Source: Cacconaster sp045642485 (lineage in GTDB: Bacteria; Bacteroidota; Bacteroidia; Bacteroidales; UBA932). From it: DNA of 64,000 bases. Positions 26,623 to 35,144 of this stretch are shown one piece after another. The DNA lies in contig JAZUIV010000061.1 in assembly GCA_045642485.1 (NCBI GenBank), positions 8,490 to 72,489 of the forward strand, in the 5' to 3' direction. A program made the position numbers and the translations under genes. Below the pieces are notes generated by a model. It was not told the origin of the DNA and made no database searches. It saw only the letters and a program-made list of their open reading frames with translations. Each line of letters starts with the position of its first letter. Position 1 is the stretch's first letter.

Positions 26623-28892
26623 AAACCGTTGCAGATAACATACAAGGAACGATGGTCGCACCTCAGGGCACAGCTGTAGCCCCGCAAGGCACAGCTGTAG
26701 CCCCGCAAGGTACGGCTGTCGCGCCTCAGGGTACTGCAGTCGCTCCGCAGGATGCCTCTGCAGCCTTGAAATCCCAACCTCACCCTAAGAAATCTGTGCT
26801 GTCGAAAGCCGTACTGGGGAAAATGGTCAGTTCAGGCTCACAGGCGGATATATTGCTGACTCAATATAATGGGAAACAATGCGCCATGAGGCTGTACAAG
26901 CCGGGGTTCGGGCCGAACGAAGATGTGAACAGAGCCCTGCGCAAACTGTACGGGAAAGGGTTTGTTACGGAGATATTGTCAAGCGGCACAAGGGAAGGAA
27001 GAATGTACGAAATTATGCCATACTTTCCTCATGGCTCCGCCGCCGGTTATGATTTCCGAGGCAAGGATATTGATATCGTACACATTGTCGTCAAGACGGC
27101 GATGGCTCTCGATTCGATGCACAAGGCACATGTCATCCATAAGGATATCAAACCGGCTAATCTGCTCATCACAGACGAAACAAGCTGGGATGTCGTGATA
27201 TGTGATTTCGGAATAGCGGAAATAACCTCGGGAGGAAAAGTGATCACCAAGCAGACCAGGACACCAATCTACGCCGCTCCAGAACTCTATGATCCGAAAA
27301 ACGTCGTCGCACGTCTGGACGGACAGGACCTGTTCGAGATAACACATGCCGCTGATTTCTATTCTCTCGGTATGACCATACTCTGTCTCTGGTATGGTGA
27401 GAAGGCATTTCTCCGCAAGGAAAAGGAGCTGGCAGTGGCCAAGCTCAAGGGTGGAATCAAGGCCCCGGATGATATGCCGGAGACCCTCACACCGTTTGTG
27501 GAGGGCCTCCTCCAGACTGATCCCAAGAAGCGCTGGGGCTACAAGGAAATCAAGGACATGGTCGTCCCGGAGGCACTTGGCGACTATGGCGTGAGGCTGT
27601 TCTTGAGCCCTCTGTGTGATATGCGCCTCAATTCCAATATGGACAGTCCGGACTATCTGGCCACCGGTGAGCAGATGGGAAGGTTCCTAAATGAAGTGTA
27701 TCTTTGGGGTTTCACTGGTGCGAAGGCTCCGGCCGACGAGAAACTTTGCGACATGGTTCTGGACAGCTTCGTGGAGTACGAGGATTCATATCTGCAGACA
27801 TATTTCGACAGCAAAGGCGATTTTTTCAGAAACTATTCGGATTGGATCAAGGAATGTGTCGATGAAGATGACTATTTCGAGGGAGGCAAGATAGCTCCGT
27901 CCGACCCGAGTCAGCGGTTCCAGATATGCATGATGAAGGCCATCAAAGGACTGGGATTCGAACCATACTATACGTTCAGCGATACTGGTGAGACCATTAC
28001 CGACATTGATGGCTTGAAGAAAGTTAAAGCAGACAAGAAACAGGCTCTCGAAGAGGGAGGGCTGCGCGGCTGGATTGCCGTGCAGTACCAGGAAAATCCT
28101 TACACGGATTTCTCTGAGAAATTGTCCTATGAGTATGAACTTATGAACTATATCGAGGCTCTGATAGATTGTGATCCGGAAGTCGATGAAGGAGGCTATT
28201 ACTCTCACGCTTGCAATGAACAGGCGGAAACTGAGACACGAGTCAAGAGGGTGATTCGAGGGAAAGTCATTCAGCAATGGCTGCAACGCATCCTGTCACT
28301 CATACCGCTGGTCGTTTCGGTCCCTATCGTCAAGTCTTTCGTGGATATGGCTAAAATTAATCCTGCCGCAGGTGCCGGCATCTTCGAGCATATGTGGATA
28401 TTCGTCGTGATAGGAGCCCTCGCAGGCTTGCTCTTGTGGTTGATCAGCAGCAGATTCCTCGTCGGTCTTGTTTCGTTCGGATTCGCGTGGATAGGCTCTA
28501 TCTTCATCACTAAACTCGCCACTGAACAGATGATGTGGGTAATGGCTGCACTGGCTGCCGCGATCGGGGTCTTCGCCTTGGTAATCTTCATTTTGTCCTT
28601 GAAGAAGAACGCCAACGCCATGTCTCCTTCAGATGTTTATCTAGATGATGAGGAATCCGTATTGGAATGCCTCGACTATACGTTCAATGAAGACGATAAT
28701 TTCGATTCTTCTTTGAATGGGTTCCTCACCGACGGCCGCTTGGACAGGTGGAATGGTCACTTGAAAAAGAACCGTACGAGAATCATAATCTGCTTCTGCT
28801 GTCTTGCACTCGTAGTCGCTGCGAACATATTCCTTTTTAAACCAGACACCAACAATACCACACCTGATGAAACAGTCGAAGAAGTGCAATAA
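26619..28892 (+). CDS. Hanks-type serine/threonine kinase with VAPQ repeats and membrane segments
   Basis: A 757-residue kinase. Residues 1-50 hold the VAPQGTA repeats; the kinase domain covers about 65-330. Visible elements are a degenerate glycine loop (SSGSQADILL, about 71-80), probable ATP Lys in AMRLYK (94), the catalytic loop HKDIKPANLL (Asp176, with Lys in place of the usual HRD Arg), DFG at 196-198 and an APE-type YAAPELYD at about 218-225. A helical middle follows, then a hydrophobic cluster (about 565-690) and a last helix near 719-740. It should phosphorylate operon partners, probably at the inner membrane. Its 3' end overlaps the AAA+ gene by 26 nt. Confidence 0.9.
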   Translation: MKTVADNIQGTMVAPQGTAVAPQGTAVAPQGTAVAPQGTAVAPQDASAALKSQPHPKKSVLSKAVLGKMVSSGSQADILLTQYNGKQCAMRLYKPGFGPNEDVNRALRKLYGKGFVTEILSSGTREGRMYEIMPYFPHGSAAGYDFRGKDIDIVHIVVKTAMALDSMHKAHVIHKDIKPANLLITDETSWDVVICDFGIAEITSGGKVITKQTRTPIYAAPELYDPKNVVARLDGQDLFEITHAADFYSLGMTILCLWYGEKAFLRKEKELAVAKLKGGIKAPDDMPETLTPFVEGLLQTDPKKRWGYKEIKDMVVPEALGDYGVRLFLSPLCDMRLNSNMDSPDYLATGEQMGRFLNEVYLWGFTGAKAPADEKLCDMVLDSFVEYEDSYLQTYFDSKGDFFRNYSDWIKECVDEDDYFEGGKIAPSDPSQRFQICMMKAIKGLGFEPYYTFSDTGETITDIDGLKKVKADKKQALEEGGLRGWIAVQYQENPYTDFSEKLSYEYELMNYIEALIDCDPEVDEGGYYSHACNEQAETETRVKRVIRGKVIQQWLQRILSLIPLVVSVPIVKSFVDMAKINPAAGAGIFEHMWIFVVIGALAGLLLWLISSRFLVGLVSFGFAWIGSIFITKLATEQMMWVMAALAAAIGVFALVIFILSLKKNANAMSPSDVYLDDEESVLECLDYTFNEDDNFDSSLNGFLTDGRLDRWNGHLKKNRTRIIICFCCLALVVAANIFLFKPDTNNTTPDETVEEVQ
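26655..26750 (+). repeat. In-frame 21-bp tandem repeat coding VAPQGTA
   Basis: Four and a half 21-bp units encode VAPQGTA four times and then VAPQ, within the N-terminus of the kinase. Units differ at synonymous positions (gcc-ccg-caa, gcg-cct-cag, gct-ccg-cag), so the peptide, not just the DNA, seems conserved. The Pro-Thr-Ala-rich repeats look like a flexible tether with one Thr per unit. Confidence 0.9.
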
Positions 28893-31320
28893 CTGCAGTG
28901 CAGAAAACAGGCCGGAAGCGAAGTTCTGCAAGCATTGCGGAAATGCTCTGCCGGTAGAGGATAGGTTCGAGGGATTCTTTGGAAAAAAGAATCTGGAACC
29001 GCTGTTCGACCAGTTTGAAGGGCGCGCCGCTGTTGCGGCAAAGCTCCACCAGATGGGAGGAAGTACCAAAATCGGGATGGATTCTCTTATCCTGGGTGAT
29101 GCCGGCACCGGCAAGAGATTAGTCGCAGACCAACTGTTTGAAATCCTTCTGAGAGAGAAACTCACCGATGATGTTGCACCGACGGTGGTCGATGCTGCAG
29201 ATATGGGTAAGTGGATGGGGGCTTTCGACACTAATATCAGCAAGATTTCCAACGGTGTGCTTGTCATCACGAACGCCCAGAAACTCGTTCCGGGAGAGTA
29301 TTCGACCAGCGTAGGCACGCTGGACAAGCTCTTTGCCAGGATGAAATCCTCTCCGACATCCACACCTGTGGTCATTCTTTGTGGAATCACGAAGGGACTG
29401 GAGAAATTCCTCGCAGGTAATCCTGATATAGCGTCTTTGTTTGAATTCCGTTTCAATCTTTGCCCAATGACAGAGCAGGATATCTGCGGTCTCTGCATCA
29501 AAAAACTGAAAGAGACTTTCCGGGTAGGCATCAGCGATGAAGCTGTTGCCAGGCTGCTGAAACATCTGGAATGGCTGAATCGCGAAGGTGAAGGGACATA
29601 CGGTAACGGCCATGTCGCGGATGCGCTGGCTCAGGAACTGGCTGTGAGTGCCGTTTCGTGCGGCAGAGTTTCGGTGGCTCCCGAAGACATAAAGGGCAAA
29701 GTGTTCGAACCTCGTTCCGAGGCTGAAATATGGAAGGAGCTGGAGGGCTTCATCGGCCTGGAGAACGTCAAGAAAGAGATACATTCCATCATCGACAGCA
29801 TCCGAGAAGCCGAATTGACCGGAGAAAAGATGAAGATAGAGGATCATTATGTCTTCACCGGAAACCCTGGTACTGGCAAGACCACAGTCGCCCGCATATT
29901 CGCCGACATACTCGGCGCGCTTGGAATATTGCCGAAAGGCCAGTTCGTCGAAGTGGCGGGTAAAGATCTCATTGCCGACATAGTTGGAGGAAGCGAGAGG
30001 AATGTCCAAGACGCCGTTGACAAGGCTATGGGTGGCATTCTGTTCATTGATGAGGCTTACGGCCTCAACCAAGGCGAATTCGGGCAGGCTGCGATAGACA
30101 AACTGCTGCCGATAGTAGAGAACAGGCGAGGTGAGTTCGTGTGCATTCTGGCTGGATACAGCCGCGAGATGCGCGATTTCATGAAGGCGAATTCAGGCCT
30201 GGAGTCTCGCTTCAACAAAGTGATTGATTTTCCGGACTATGATGCATCCGAACTGGAGAAAATATTCAGAATGATGGCCGCGAATAAGGGATATTCTCTG
30301 GATGCCGATGCTGACGTGAATCTCCATATTGAGATGGAGAAGATGTACAACCGGCGGAGTGAAAACTTTGGGAATGCCCGTGACGTGCGCAATTTCCTGT
30401 CTTTGGCTGAACAGCGTCGCAGGGAAAGAATCCGTGAGAACGGTGATACCTTTGCCACAGGCACAAAGACACTGGTCTATTCCGATATTGCCGGGAAGGA
30501 CGCCAACAAGGAAGTGAGCGTGAAGGACGTGATGGCCGAACTCGATGCGTTGACAGGACTGGACGACGTGAAGGCGAGCATCCGCAGGCTGGCTGCATCA
30601 GTGAATAGGGAACTGAAACTGGCGCAGGCAGAAGGACGCACTCCCGACGTGAACGTGGGACACTACCTGTTCCTGGGCAATCCCGGCACCGGCAAAACAA
30701 CCGTCGCGAGGCTGATGGGAAAGATGCTTCACGCAATGAAACTGCTACCTCGCCCGGATGTTACTGAGGTACTTAGGGATGACCTCGTGGCCGGTTATAT
30801 GGGCCAGACTGCGCAGCGGACCAAGGAGGCGGTGATGGGCGCGATGGGTGGAGTACTTTTCATAGACGAGGCGTATTCGCTCAGCAGCGGTTCCAATGAT
30901 ACCTTCGGTCAGGAGTGCATCAATACTCTGGTTCCTCTTCTTGAGAATTACAAGGGAAATTTCGTTTGCATTGCGGCCGGATACAGACGTGAGATGCAGG
31001 ACTTTCTGGATGCTAATTCCGGGCTCAAATCACGATTCCTCAACCACATAGATTTCGAAGACTACAACCCGGAGCAGATGCTTGGAATCTTTGAAGGAAT
31101 GTGCAGGAAACAGGAACTGATATTGCCTGAGGAATCCCGAGATGCGGTAGAACGCAAGCTGCAGCAGATTTACGACAATCGCGGATTGGATTTCGCGAAT
31201 GCGCGTGAGGTTCGCAACCTTATGGATGATATCAAGAACAATATGGCAATTCGCCAGTTTGATGAGAACTGCAGCGATCTGCAGGAACTCAAGACTATTA
31301 GACCGGAGGACGTAATATGA
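28867..31320 (+). CDS. Zinc-ribbon protein with three AAA+ domains (CbbX/SpoVK-like)
   Basis: An 817-residue ATPase. An N-terminal ribbon (CNNC at 7-10, CKHC at 21-24) precedes three P-loop domains: GDAGTGKR (about 77-84), GNPGTGKT (about 331) and GNPGTGKT (about 603). Domains 2 and 3 have intact Walker B (GGILFIDEAYGL, GGVLFIDEAYSL) and LESRFNKVIDF/LKSRFLNHIDF arginine elements. Domain 1 has VLVITNAQ instead of an acidic Walker B and is probably inactive. CbbX/SpoVK-type AAA+ proteins remodel protein complexes, and type VII secretion EccA is a relative. The likely role here is a phosphorylation-controlled remodeller; the substrate is unknown. Confidence 0.9.
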   Translation: MKQSKKCNNCSAENRPEAKFCKHCGNALPVEDRFEGFFGKKNLEPLFDQFEGRAAVAAKLHQMGGSTKIGMDSLILGDAGTGKRLVADQLFEILLREKLTDDVAPTVVDAADMGKWMGAFDTNISKISNGVLVITNAQKLVPGEYSTSVGTLDKLFARMKSSPTSTPVVILCGITKGLEKFLAGNPDIASLFEFRFNLCPMTEQDICGLCIKKLKETFRVGISDEAVARLLKHLEWLNREGEGTYGNGHVADALAQELAVSAVSCGRVSVAPEDIKGKVFEPRSEAEIWKELEGFIGLENVKKEIHSIIDSIREAELTGEKMKIEDHYVFTGNPGTGKTTVARIFADILGALGILPKGQFVEVAGKDLIADIVGGSERNVQDAVDKAMGGILFIDEAYGLNQGEFGQAAIDKLLPIVENRRGEFVCILAGYSREMRDFMKANSGLESRFNKVIDFPDYDASELEKIFRMMAANKGYSLDADADVNLHIEMEKMYNRRSENFGNARDVRNFLSLAEQRRRERIRENGDTFATGTKTLVYSDIAGKDANKEVSVKDVMAELDALTGLDDVKASIRRLAASVNRELKLAQAEGRTPDVNVGHYLFLGNPGTGKTTVARLMGKMLHAMKLLPRPDVTEVLRDDLVAGYMGQTAQRTKEAVMGAMGGVLFIDEAYSLSSGSNDTFGQECINTLVPLLENYKGNFVCIAAGYRREMQDFLDANSGLKSRFLNHIDFEDYNPEQMLGIFEGMCRKQELILPEESRDAVERKLQQIYDNRGLDFANAREVRNLMDDIKNNMAIRQFDENCSDLQELKTIRPEDVI

Positions 31321-31781
31321 GTATGACTTGTCCATTCTGCCGGGCGGATATCCCGGATGACAGCTGGTTTTGCGATCAGTGCGGCAAAGAACTGCATTTC
31401 TGCCCTGTCTGCCGCAAGCCTAAACGTGGCACACAGTGCGCAGCCTGCGGTTCGGACCTTGTGAGTGCGGAGGACTTCTTCTGCGAAACTGTTGGTTCTG
31501 TCGGGGAACTGTATTTGGTTGCTGAAGGCGTAAAAATCAAGTTGCGCGAGGGAGTTTTCGGCCGCACTCAGGGCGTGTATCCGGAATTTGCGGAAGACAG
31601 ATATGTGTCCGGGAGGCACGGTGAATTCCGCTTCAGCGATGGTGTATGGCAGATCCGGGATCTCGGCAGCACGAACGGAACTTTTGTCGGCGTCCGCCGG
31701 CTTGACAAAGACCAATGGACGAACCTGGCCACTGGAATGACGCTGAAGATTGCGACACAAGAATATATACTGAGTGTATGA
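31317..31781 (+). CDS. Zinc-ribbon FHA-domain protein
   Basis: A 154-residue phosphothreonine reader. Residues 1-45 are a double zinc ribbon (CPFCRA, CDQCGK, CPVCRK, CAACGS). Residues about 60-154 form an FHA domain with all key elements: FGRTQG (the Arg that binds phosphate), SGRHGEFRF and the loop DLGSTNGTF. It overlaps the AAA+ gene by 4 nt and the phosphatase gene by 4 nt. It is the natural reader of the kinase's marks. The FHA fold call is firm; the partner is inferred from the operon. Confidence 0.93.
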   Translation: MSMTCPFCRADIPDDSWFCDQCGKELHFCPVCRKPKRGTQCAACGSDLVSAEDFFCETVGSVGELYLVAEGVKIKLREGVFGRTQGVYPEFAEDRYVSGRHGEFRFSDGVWQIRDLGSTNGTFVGVRRLDKDQWTNLATGMTLKIATQEYILSV

Positions 31782-32554
31782 TATTGAACGTCAATGCAAT
31801 AAGCGACTGCGGGACAACTCGTGATGATAATGAAGACCTCGTAACACTCGGTGGAATAATGTTGCGGGACGGGAAGTTCACCGAAGAAGTGGAGTTCACA
31901 GGTGTTCCGGCTTACTATCTGCTGCTCGCGGACGGGATGGGAGGTCACGAGAAAGGTGAACAAGCCAGTTCGATGACATTGGAGCATCTTAGAGACTGCT
32001 TCTCGATGGGAGATATTGAGGTGGAAACTTTTGCTGATGACATCACCCTCTCTGTTCGGTATATAAGTAACAAGATCAACGCGATAGCCGGATACGAGAA
32101 ACAGGAGCACCCTATGGGGTGCACGCTTACCGGAGTTGTGTGGTTGGAAAACAGGGCATGGCTCGTGAATGCAGGAGATAGCAGAACCTATCTTTTCAGG
32201 GATGGCGTCATAAAACAGCTTACCATGGATGAAGAGAATGAAGATGGCCTTTTGACCAACTGCGTTGGAGGTGGATGCGACACGGCACTTGCAGTCATGG
32301 AGATTACAAAAGATTTGCAGGATGGGGATATCATCCTGATCTGTTCTGACGGTCTTGGGAATGTGGTCAACGAGGACTATCTGGAGCATTTCCTGATGAA
32401 CTCTGCTTTTCCAGCTGAAGAATTGGCTGAATGGGCAATGGAAAATGGTTCAACTGACAATGTCAGCGTAATAGCAGCACGCGTTGGCGGCGGGGAATTC
32501 GGAGATTCTGACGAATTTCCTGACGATGACGGACGATTCGACGCATGGGTTTGA
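31778..32554 (+). CDS. PP2C-family serine/threonine phosphatase
   Basis: A 258-residue metal-dependent phosphatase. Motifs in order are SDCGTTRDDNEDLV, LADGMGGHEKGEQAS (metal Asp), WLVNAGDSRTYLF, ILICSDGLGNVV and STDNVSVIAARV, so all metal-binding aspartates are present. The start at 31778 overlaps the FHA stop (ATGA); the longer ORF from 31715 would intrude into the FHA gene. The C-terminal acidic tail (GDSDEFPDDDGRFDAW) is not part of the usual domain. It should reverse the kinase's phosphorylation. Confidence 0.93.
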   Translation: MILNVNAISDCGTTRDDNEDLVTLGGIMLRDGKFTEEVEFTGVPAYYLLLADGMGGHEKGEQASSMTLEHLRDCFSMGDIEVETFADDITLSVRYISNKINAIAGYEKQEHPMGCTLTGVVWLENRAWLVNAGDSRTYLFRDGVIKQLTMDEENEDGLLTNCVGGGCDTALAVMEITKDLQDGDIILICSDGLGNVVNEDYLEHFLMNSAFPAEELAEWAMENGSTDNVSVIAARVGGGEFGDSDEFPDDDGRFDAWV

Positions 32555-32566
32555 AATTCATCAGGT

Positions 32567-33205
32567 ATGTATTCAATAAAACTTTTATTCTCAAAGACTT
32601 CTGAGTCTCTTGAAGGATGTAGCAAGTGGTGGGGCGCTCCTGATTTGCCGTCAGCCTCACCATATCCTGTCGTACATGTTACGGATGATAGAGATGAGTG
32701 GGATGAACCTCTGACTTTCCTTTGCCAGATTCGTTGTGAGGATATCGCAGCCCTGGATCCGGACGGGCTGTTGCCGCACGAGGGTATGCTCTATTTTTTC
32801 GCTGCTGTGGATTATTTTCTGGGATATGACGGATGCCCCCTGCATACACCTATCGGTCCGTGGTCTTCAGAAATCGTCCGGGTCATATATAGTCCGACCT
32901 GTGATGGACTCGAGCCTTACGAGATGCACTGGGATGACGGCACAGATGTATTCCTGCCGGCCGAGAAGTTGGACTTCGAAGCCTGCGGTGCTTGCGACGA
33001 GGGCTTCAAACTGCTTGGAAGACCGTATATTATAGATATTAATGAAGAATATGATGACGATTATGTCTCCCTGCTCCAGATTGACGAGAATGAAGATTGG
33101 GGCCTTCGCTTTTATGATTGTGGTATGTTGTTCCTGCTCCTGCGCAAATCGCAGTTGCTCGGGAGAGACTGGCAGAGGACAGTCGGTTGTCTCTATTCCT
33201 GCTGA
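32567..33205 (+). CDS. DUF1963 (YwqG-like) protein
   Basis: A 212-residue soluble protein with the DUF1963 pattern: SKWWGAPDLPSASPYPVV, PLTFLCQIRCEDIAALDPDG, LPHEGMLYFFAAVDYF and a later DEGFKLLGRPYIID ('lGG.p' position). The family has no settled biochemical activity and often appears beside other unknown or conflict-related genes. It follows the phosphatase by 12 nt in the same direction and is probably the seventh gene of the operon. Nothing in the sequence ties it directly to phosphorylation. Confidence 0.75.
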   Translation: MYSIKLLFSKTSESLEGCSKWWGAPDLPSASPYPVVHVTDDRDEWDEPLTFLCQIRCEDIAALDPDGLLPHEGMLYFFAAVDYFLGYDGCPLHTPIGPWSSEIVRVIYSPTCDGLEPYEMHWDDGTDVFLPAEKLDFEACGACDEGFKLLGRPYIIDINEEYDDDYVSLLQIDENEDWGLRFYDCGMLFLLLRKSQLLGRDWQRTVGCLYSC

Positions 33206-33227
33206 TAATTTTACTGAAACAGAAATT

Positions 33228-33872
33228 ATGGATAATCTGAAAAAACTTGGAGGCTATTTCGCCGAGATGGTGGAAAACAGCAACACTCTCGGCGCACTCT
33301 GGAAAAACATACCTCTCGGGCATCAGGCATTTGAGCTGATGAAGGAAGGATTGCCGCTCCGCGTCAAAGGGGAACTGACACCTTATACACGAATTGTTCT
33401 GCTTAACAAAATGATGGGCTGTATGCCGGAAAGGGACTGTGCCAGATTCATCAGTAAAGTGCAGGAATATCAGATGGGTCTTTTCTGCCTGATATGTAAT
33501 GAGGATCTTCCGGAAGATATGGAGATTGACGAGTATGAAGGGACCCCCGAGAAGTATGTCAGGGAATATGGTGAGAATGAGCATAAGCAAAGTATGAAGA
33601 GGATACAGGACTATCTCAATCCTGGAATAGCTATGGAAGAATGGTGCAATAAGTATGATGCCAGACTCAAGTTTGATCCGGTGGAAAGAACTCAGGAATG
33701 GGAGGACTGTATCTATGATGTGGAGCAGAAATGTGAAAGGATTCTTGAAGGCGAGAGAAAAGGTATGGGGTTCTGTTATTCATACTGGAGCGCCAAGAAA
33801 GCCGTCCTGGCCAAGCACGGTATTCAGTGGAATAGTCCGTCTGTAATGAACCCGGGTGTAATGTTCGATTAA
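33228..33872 (+). CDS. Unknown protein in the signalling operon
   Basis: A 214-residue soluble, acidic, largely helical protein (MDNLKKLGGYFAEMVENS; FDPVERTQEWEDCIYDVEQK). No family was recognised and no catalytic motif is evident. The ATG at 33228, 22 nt after the DUF1963 stop, is preferred: a longer ORF from 33042 would overlap the previous gene by 160 nt and translate its other frame. It ends 10 nt before the membrane-GNAT gene. Confidence 0.75.
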   Translation: MDNLKKLGGYFAEMVENSNTLGALWKNIPLGHQAFELMKEGLPLRVKGELTPYTRIVLLNKMMGCMPERDCARFISKVQEYQMGLFCLICNEDLPEDMEIDEYEGTPEKYVREYGENEHKQSMKRIQDYLNPGIAMEEWCNKYDARLKFDPVERTQEWEDCIYDVEQKCERILEGERKGMGFCYSYWSAKKAVLAKHGIQWNSPSVMNPGVMFD

Positions 33873-33882
33873 ACTATCCAAA

Positions 33883-35076
33883 ATGAAGAAGATTAAATAT
33901 AAAACCAGTGTAACTCTTCTGGTCGTCCTGGCCAGTCTTGTATGCATACTTATTTGCTTGATGGTCATACGTATCTTCAGCCCTGGAGAAGAGGCCGTCG
34001 TCGGCATTTTTTCCTTGGCCGCAACACTTATTGGAACCATCTTCATTGCCATAGAGCTGAAAAACAGTTCGGAAGTCACCTGCAGTGAGATGTTGATAGA
34101 TCTGAACAATTACTTCCATGACAGTGACCGTCTGATGAAAGTGTATGAAGTGCTGGAGAAGTGCAATGACGAGAAAGACTATACTGCCGGCCAGTGGAAA
34201 GATGTTTCCAGTGTCGAGGTTGCCCAGTACTGTACATTCTTCGAGAATCTCTTCCTTCTTTACAGACATCACATCGCCAGCATCGATGATCTGGATGATC
34301 TGTTCGGATACAGATTCTTCAGCTTCGTAAACAATCCTTACATTCAGGAGAAATACATCTTCCCGACATCTTCGTCCTATGCCGAGATTTTCGAACTGTA
34401 CAAAGTCTGGATCAGGCACCGCTGTCAGGAGAACAACGGAGCCAAGGGATGGCAGCGTCATATTCCTTGTTCGGATTACATCATTCCGTATGAATATCTC
34501 GACGGGAAGCTTTATCTGTATGATTATGGCACCGAGACTTATAACAAGTCTTTGAGAGTCTTTGAGGCTAAAGGGAAGAGGTTCGAGATGCGCCAGCTCG
34601 GATTTGACAGCATCAGCACAATAATACGCCTTCAAGACAAGGTGGTGGATAACATTGAGGACAAAGATTCATATTACGCTCTTTCACGTGCGGAAATCCT
34701 TGAATCCGTCCAGATGGACTATGTGGCAGGCATTTTCAATGAGGATGATGAAATGGTTGCATTTGCCGTGATAGTAAGTAACAGGACCGGAGGCAGAAGT
34801 CTCGCGGTCGATTTCGGGCTTGCACCAAACAAGTGCTTCACTTTTGATGCTGTATGCTCTGATCCGGAGTGGCGCGGCTATGGTTTCCACAGGCAGTTCA
34901 TCAAATGGACCGTGGAACTTTCAGAGTCCGCTGGTATCGGGAACATACTTGCTACCGTATCACCGGACAATGCTCCGAGCCGACTGAATTTCCTTGCCGA
35001 AGGGTTCACTGTCAAGGATACGAAGACAAAGTATTCGAGTCTCAAAAGAAACCTTTTGCTTAAGAAGTTGTTTTGA
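33883..35076 (+). CDS. Two-helix membrane protein fused to a GNAT acetyltransferase
   Basis: A 397-residue protein. Residues 1-65 hold two helices (SVTLLVVLASLVCILICLMV; AVVGIFSLAATLIGTIFIAI) followed by a helical domain with NNYFHDSDRLMKVYEVLEKC, resembling DUF4760-like membrane modules. The C-terminal part (about 225-390) is a GNAT fold, with acetyl-CoA loop CSDPEWRGYGFHRQFIKWT and NAPSRLNFLAEGF in the last strands. It is the last gene of the operon. Its final codons (CTTAAGAAGTTGTTTTGA) lie inside the right-hand flanking repeat. The substrate is unknown; N-acetylation of a protein or small molecule is inferred from the fold. Confidence 0.75.
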   Translation: MKKIKYKTSVTLLVVLASLVCILICLMVIRIFSPGEEAVVGIFSLAATLIGTIFIAIELKNSSEVTCSEMLIDLNNYFHDSDRLMKVYEVLEKCNDEKDYTAGQWKDVSSVEVAQYCTFFENLFLLYRHHIASIDDLDDLFGYRFFSFVNNPYIQEKYIFPTSSSYAEIFELYKVWIRHRCQENNGAKGWQRHIPCSDYIIPYEYLDGKLYLYDYGTETYNKSLRVFEAKGKRFEMRQLGFDSISTIIRLQDKVVDNIEDKDSYYALSRAEILESVQMDYVAGIFNEDDEMVAFAVIVSNRTGGRSLAVDFGLAPNKCFTFDAVCSDPEWRGYGFHRQFIKWTVELSESAGIGNILATVSPDNAPSRLNFLAEGFTVKDTKTKYSSLKRNLLLKKLF

Positions 35077-35101
35077 AATGATTAACTTCAATACTTATGC
35101 T
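35059..35101 (+). repeat. Right inverted copy of the flanking repeat
   Basis: Positions 35069-35101 are the reverse complement of 24577-24609 with one mismatch in 33. The similarity extends left into the last codons and stop of the GNAT gene (35059-35068) with a one-base gap. Positions 35059-35080 also pair with 35271-35291 as a short inverted repeat. Confidence 0.7.
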
Positions 35102-35144
35102 TCTTTTTCGCATATTTTCCGATGCTTTTCAGCCGCTACCCGGC

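Noticed and set aside
26655..26750. Regular 21-bp direct repeats that could suggest a CRISPR or minisatellite
   Set aside because: Units are contiguous, without spacers, and in frame, coding VAPQGTA; they are a protein repeat.
29119..30072. 317-codon minus-strand frame opposite the AAA+ gene
   Set aside because: Antisense shadow of Walker-motif coding sequence; its translation resembles no family.
26619..32554. Reading the kinase/PP2C/FHA genes as a type VI secretion regulatory set
   Set aside because: No Tss, Hcp, VgrG or ClpV genes occur in the window, and the AAA+ protein is SpoVK/CbbX-like, not ClpV.
33042..33227. N-terminal extension of the unknown operon gene that looks like a lipoprotein signal
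   Set aside because: It translates the other frame of the DUF1963 gene's 3' end; the ATG at 33228 fits the operon spacing.
33874..34635. 253-codon minus-strand frame opposite the membrane-GNAT gene
   Set aside because: No family resemblance; lies wholly within a well-supported gene on the other strand.
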